Shown one piece after another: positions 21,989 to 22,490 of a stretch of 22,490 bases of DNA. The translations under genes and the position numbers were made by a program. The notes below the pieces were generated by a model. The model saw nothing but the letters and a program-made list of their open reading frames with translations. It was not told the DNA's origin and searched no databases. The stretch spans positions 1 through 22,490 of the forward strand of contig DCUH01000048.1 in NCBI GenBank assembly GCA_002327765.1, given 5' to 3'. Positions within the stretch are counted from its first letter, which is position 1; each line of letters begins with the position of its first letter. This DNA is from a bacterium UBA2219 (GTDB lineage: Bacteria > Desulfobacterota > Deferrimicrobia > Deferrimicrobiales > Deferrimicrobiaceae).

Positions 21989-22303
21989 TTACCCCTTCTT
22001 CTCTTCCTTGTCCATGCTCGCGCGGGCCTCCTTGATCTTGTCCCCGGCCTTCCCGGCCAGGTCCTTCGCCTTCGCCTGCGCCTCGCCGGCCAGCGTCTTG
22101 GCCTTCCCGGCCAGCCCCTCCAGCGCGTCGGGGATGTTGTCGCCGTCCTTGTCCATGCTCGCGCGGGCCGCCTTGATCTTGTCCCCGGCCTTCTCCGCGA
22201 GGTCCTCCGCGGCGTCCTCGGCCTTCTCCGCCAGCTCCTCGGCTTTCTCCTTCAGGTCTTCCGCCTTGTCCTTCACCTTGTCGACGATCTTCTTGATGTC
22301 CAT
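21989..22303 (-). CDS. Charged repetitive helix protein (YtxH/LEA-like) with a calcium-loop-like segment
   Basis: 104 residues from ATG 22303 (MDIKKIVDKVKDKAED), with AAAAGGGGGAA ahead. Nearly the whole protein is Lys/Glu/Asp/Ala heptad-like repeat (KEKAEELAEKAEDAAEDLAE), as in YtxH- or LEA-like stress proteins. AGDKIKxARASMDK occurs twice, about 47 residues apart, mirrored by an imperfect DNA duplication. Between them DKDGDNIPDALEG matches the DxDGDxxPD loop of thrombospondin type-3 / EF-hand-like calcium sites. There is no signal peptide or clear membrane helix. The role is unknown; binding membranes or protecting proteins would suit the composition. It is convergent with the protease gene. 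Confidence 0.7.
   Translation of the reverse strand: MDIKKIVDKVKDKAEDLKEKAEELAEKAEDAAEDLAEKAGDKIKAARASMDKDGDNIPDALEGLAGKAKTLAGEAQAKAKDLAGKAGDKIKEARASMDKEEKKG
22005..22192. repeat. Imperfect direct repeat inside the YtxH/LEA-like gene
   Basis: The segment starting TCCTTGTCCATGCTCGCGCG at 22005 recurs at 22146, an offset of 141 bp (47 codons). It stays almost identical for about 47 bases (one mismatch at 22029 versus 22170), then diverges. It encodes the two AGDKIKxARASMDK blocks. An internal duplication is the simplest explanation. Confidence 0.75.
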
Positions 22304-22366
22304 CCGTTCCCCCTTTTCATGAAACACCGATGTCAGGTTGGACGCCGTCCGCGGGCTACCGTTTCA

Positions 22367-22490
22367 TTATCTCCCCTGCCCGGCCCCGTGCCTTCCCTTT
22401 TCGCTCAGGAAGAACAGGATCGGCACGGTCATCCGCGACAGCAGGAGGGAGGCCACCTCCCCCGCCATCAGTGAGATCGCCAGCCCCTGG
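22367..22490 (-). CDS. RND efflux transporter, C-terminal end (runs off the right edge)
   Basis: Only the last 40 residues are in the window: QGLAISLMAGEVASLLLSRM, then TVPILFFLSEKGRHG and the stop TAA. This matches the final membrane helix of RND inner-membrane transporters (AcrB/CusA/HAE1 superfamily), where GxxISLxxGxVxSLLLSxxxVPxLY is conserved. Such pumps export drugs, metals or lipids with an adaptor and an outer-membrane channel. The substrate class cannot be told from this piece. It lies 63 bp upstream of the YtxH/LEA-like gene on the same strand. Confidence 0.8.
   Translation of the reverse strand, partial: QGLAISLMAGEVASLLLSRMTVPILFFLSEKGRHGAGQGR

Noticed and set aside
1..22490. 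tRNA, rRNA, CRISPR arrays, transposases or phage genes
   Set aside because: No spaced repeats, no transposase or integrase motifs, and no tRNA-like fold were noticed; a dedicated scan was not possible.

Overview
This is a GC-rich window (close to 70% G+C by eye) with tightly packed genes, many ATGA or GTGA start/stop overlaps, outer-membrane-type lipoproteins, an OmpA-like protein, AsmA and the end of an RND efflux pump. Together these point to a Gram-negative bacterium. The gene mix resembles deltaproteobacteria-like (Desulfobacterota-type) genomes, but that placement is inference. No tRNA, rRNA, CRISPR array or insertion sequence was seen; this is chromosomal sequence with several small regulated modules.

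Left part (1-4842, all minus strand). In transcription order: a DUF815 AAA+ ATPase, a fluoride riboswitch (crcB motif), a short TPR gene with a disrupted or unusual 5' end, a second fluoride riboswitch, a CPA-type cation:proton antiporter, a dynamin-like GTPase, and the start of ilvD. Two fluoride aptamers about 610 bp apart, sharing a 16-nt identical core, make this the most notable region. It looks like a fluoride-responsive locus without crcB/Fluc or CLC-F in view, pairing an antiporter with a membrane-remodelling-type GTPase and a small TPR protein.

Middle (4960-8525). A strong terminator closes an operon of a DUF4398-type lipoprotein and an OmpA-domain lipoprotein (minus). A divergent AsmA-family gene (plus) has an inverted repeat ahead of it. 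A hotdog acyl-CoA thioesterase (minus) follows.

ECF module (8549-11722). An ECF sigma factor gene (broken by an apparent one-base deletion) overlaps its membrane-spanning zinc anti-sigma gene; a VWA-domain protein is divergent. The short spacer holds two divergent copies of the same element, GGAATAA-N16-GTATA, one facing each gene. This is very likely the promoter read by this sigma factor.

11771-16985. A PaaI-type thioesterase (minus), a divergent NCS2-like permease (plus), an NfeD-SPFH/stomatin pair (minus), a 70-residue CxxC protein with its own good sigma-70 promoter and GC-rich terminator (minus), and a TrkA-type two-RCK potassium channel (minus).

Sulfur amino-acid operon (17094-20739, plus). 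metA (Glu111, hence predicted to be acetyl-CoA specific), an Rrf2 regulator with three cysteines, cysK and an O-acetylhomoserine sulfhydrylase. The first three overlap by 4 bp. An ACTACC-N5-GGTAGT inverted repeat sits on the promoter. The operon would take sulfide into both cysteine and homocysteine, probably self-regulated through Rrf2.

Right end (20799-22490). A membrane-anchored trypsin-like protease with a coiled-coil tail in place of a PDZ domain (plus), a repetitive charged YtxH/LEA-like protein carrying one calcium-loop-like segment (minus), and the last 40 codons of an RND transporter (minus).
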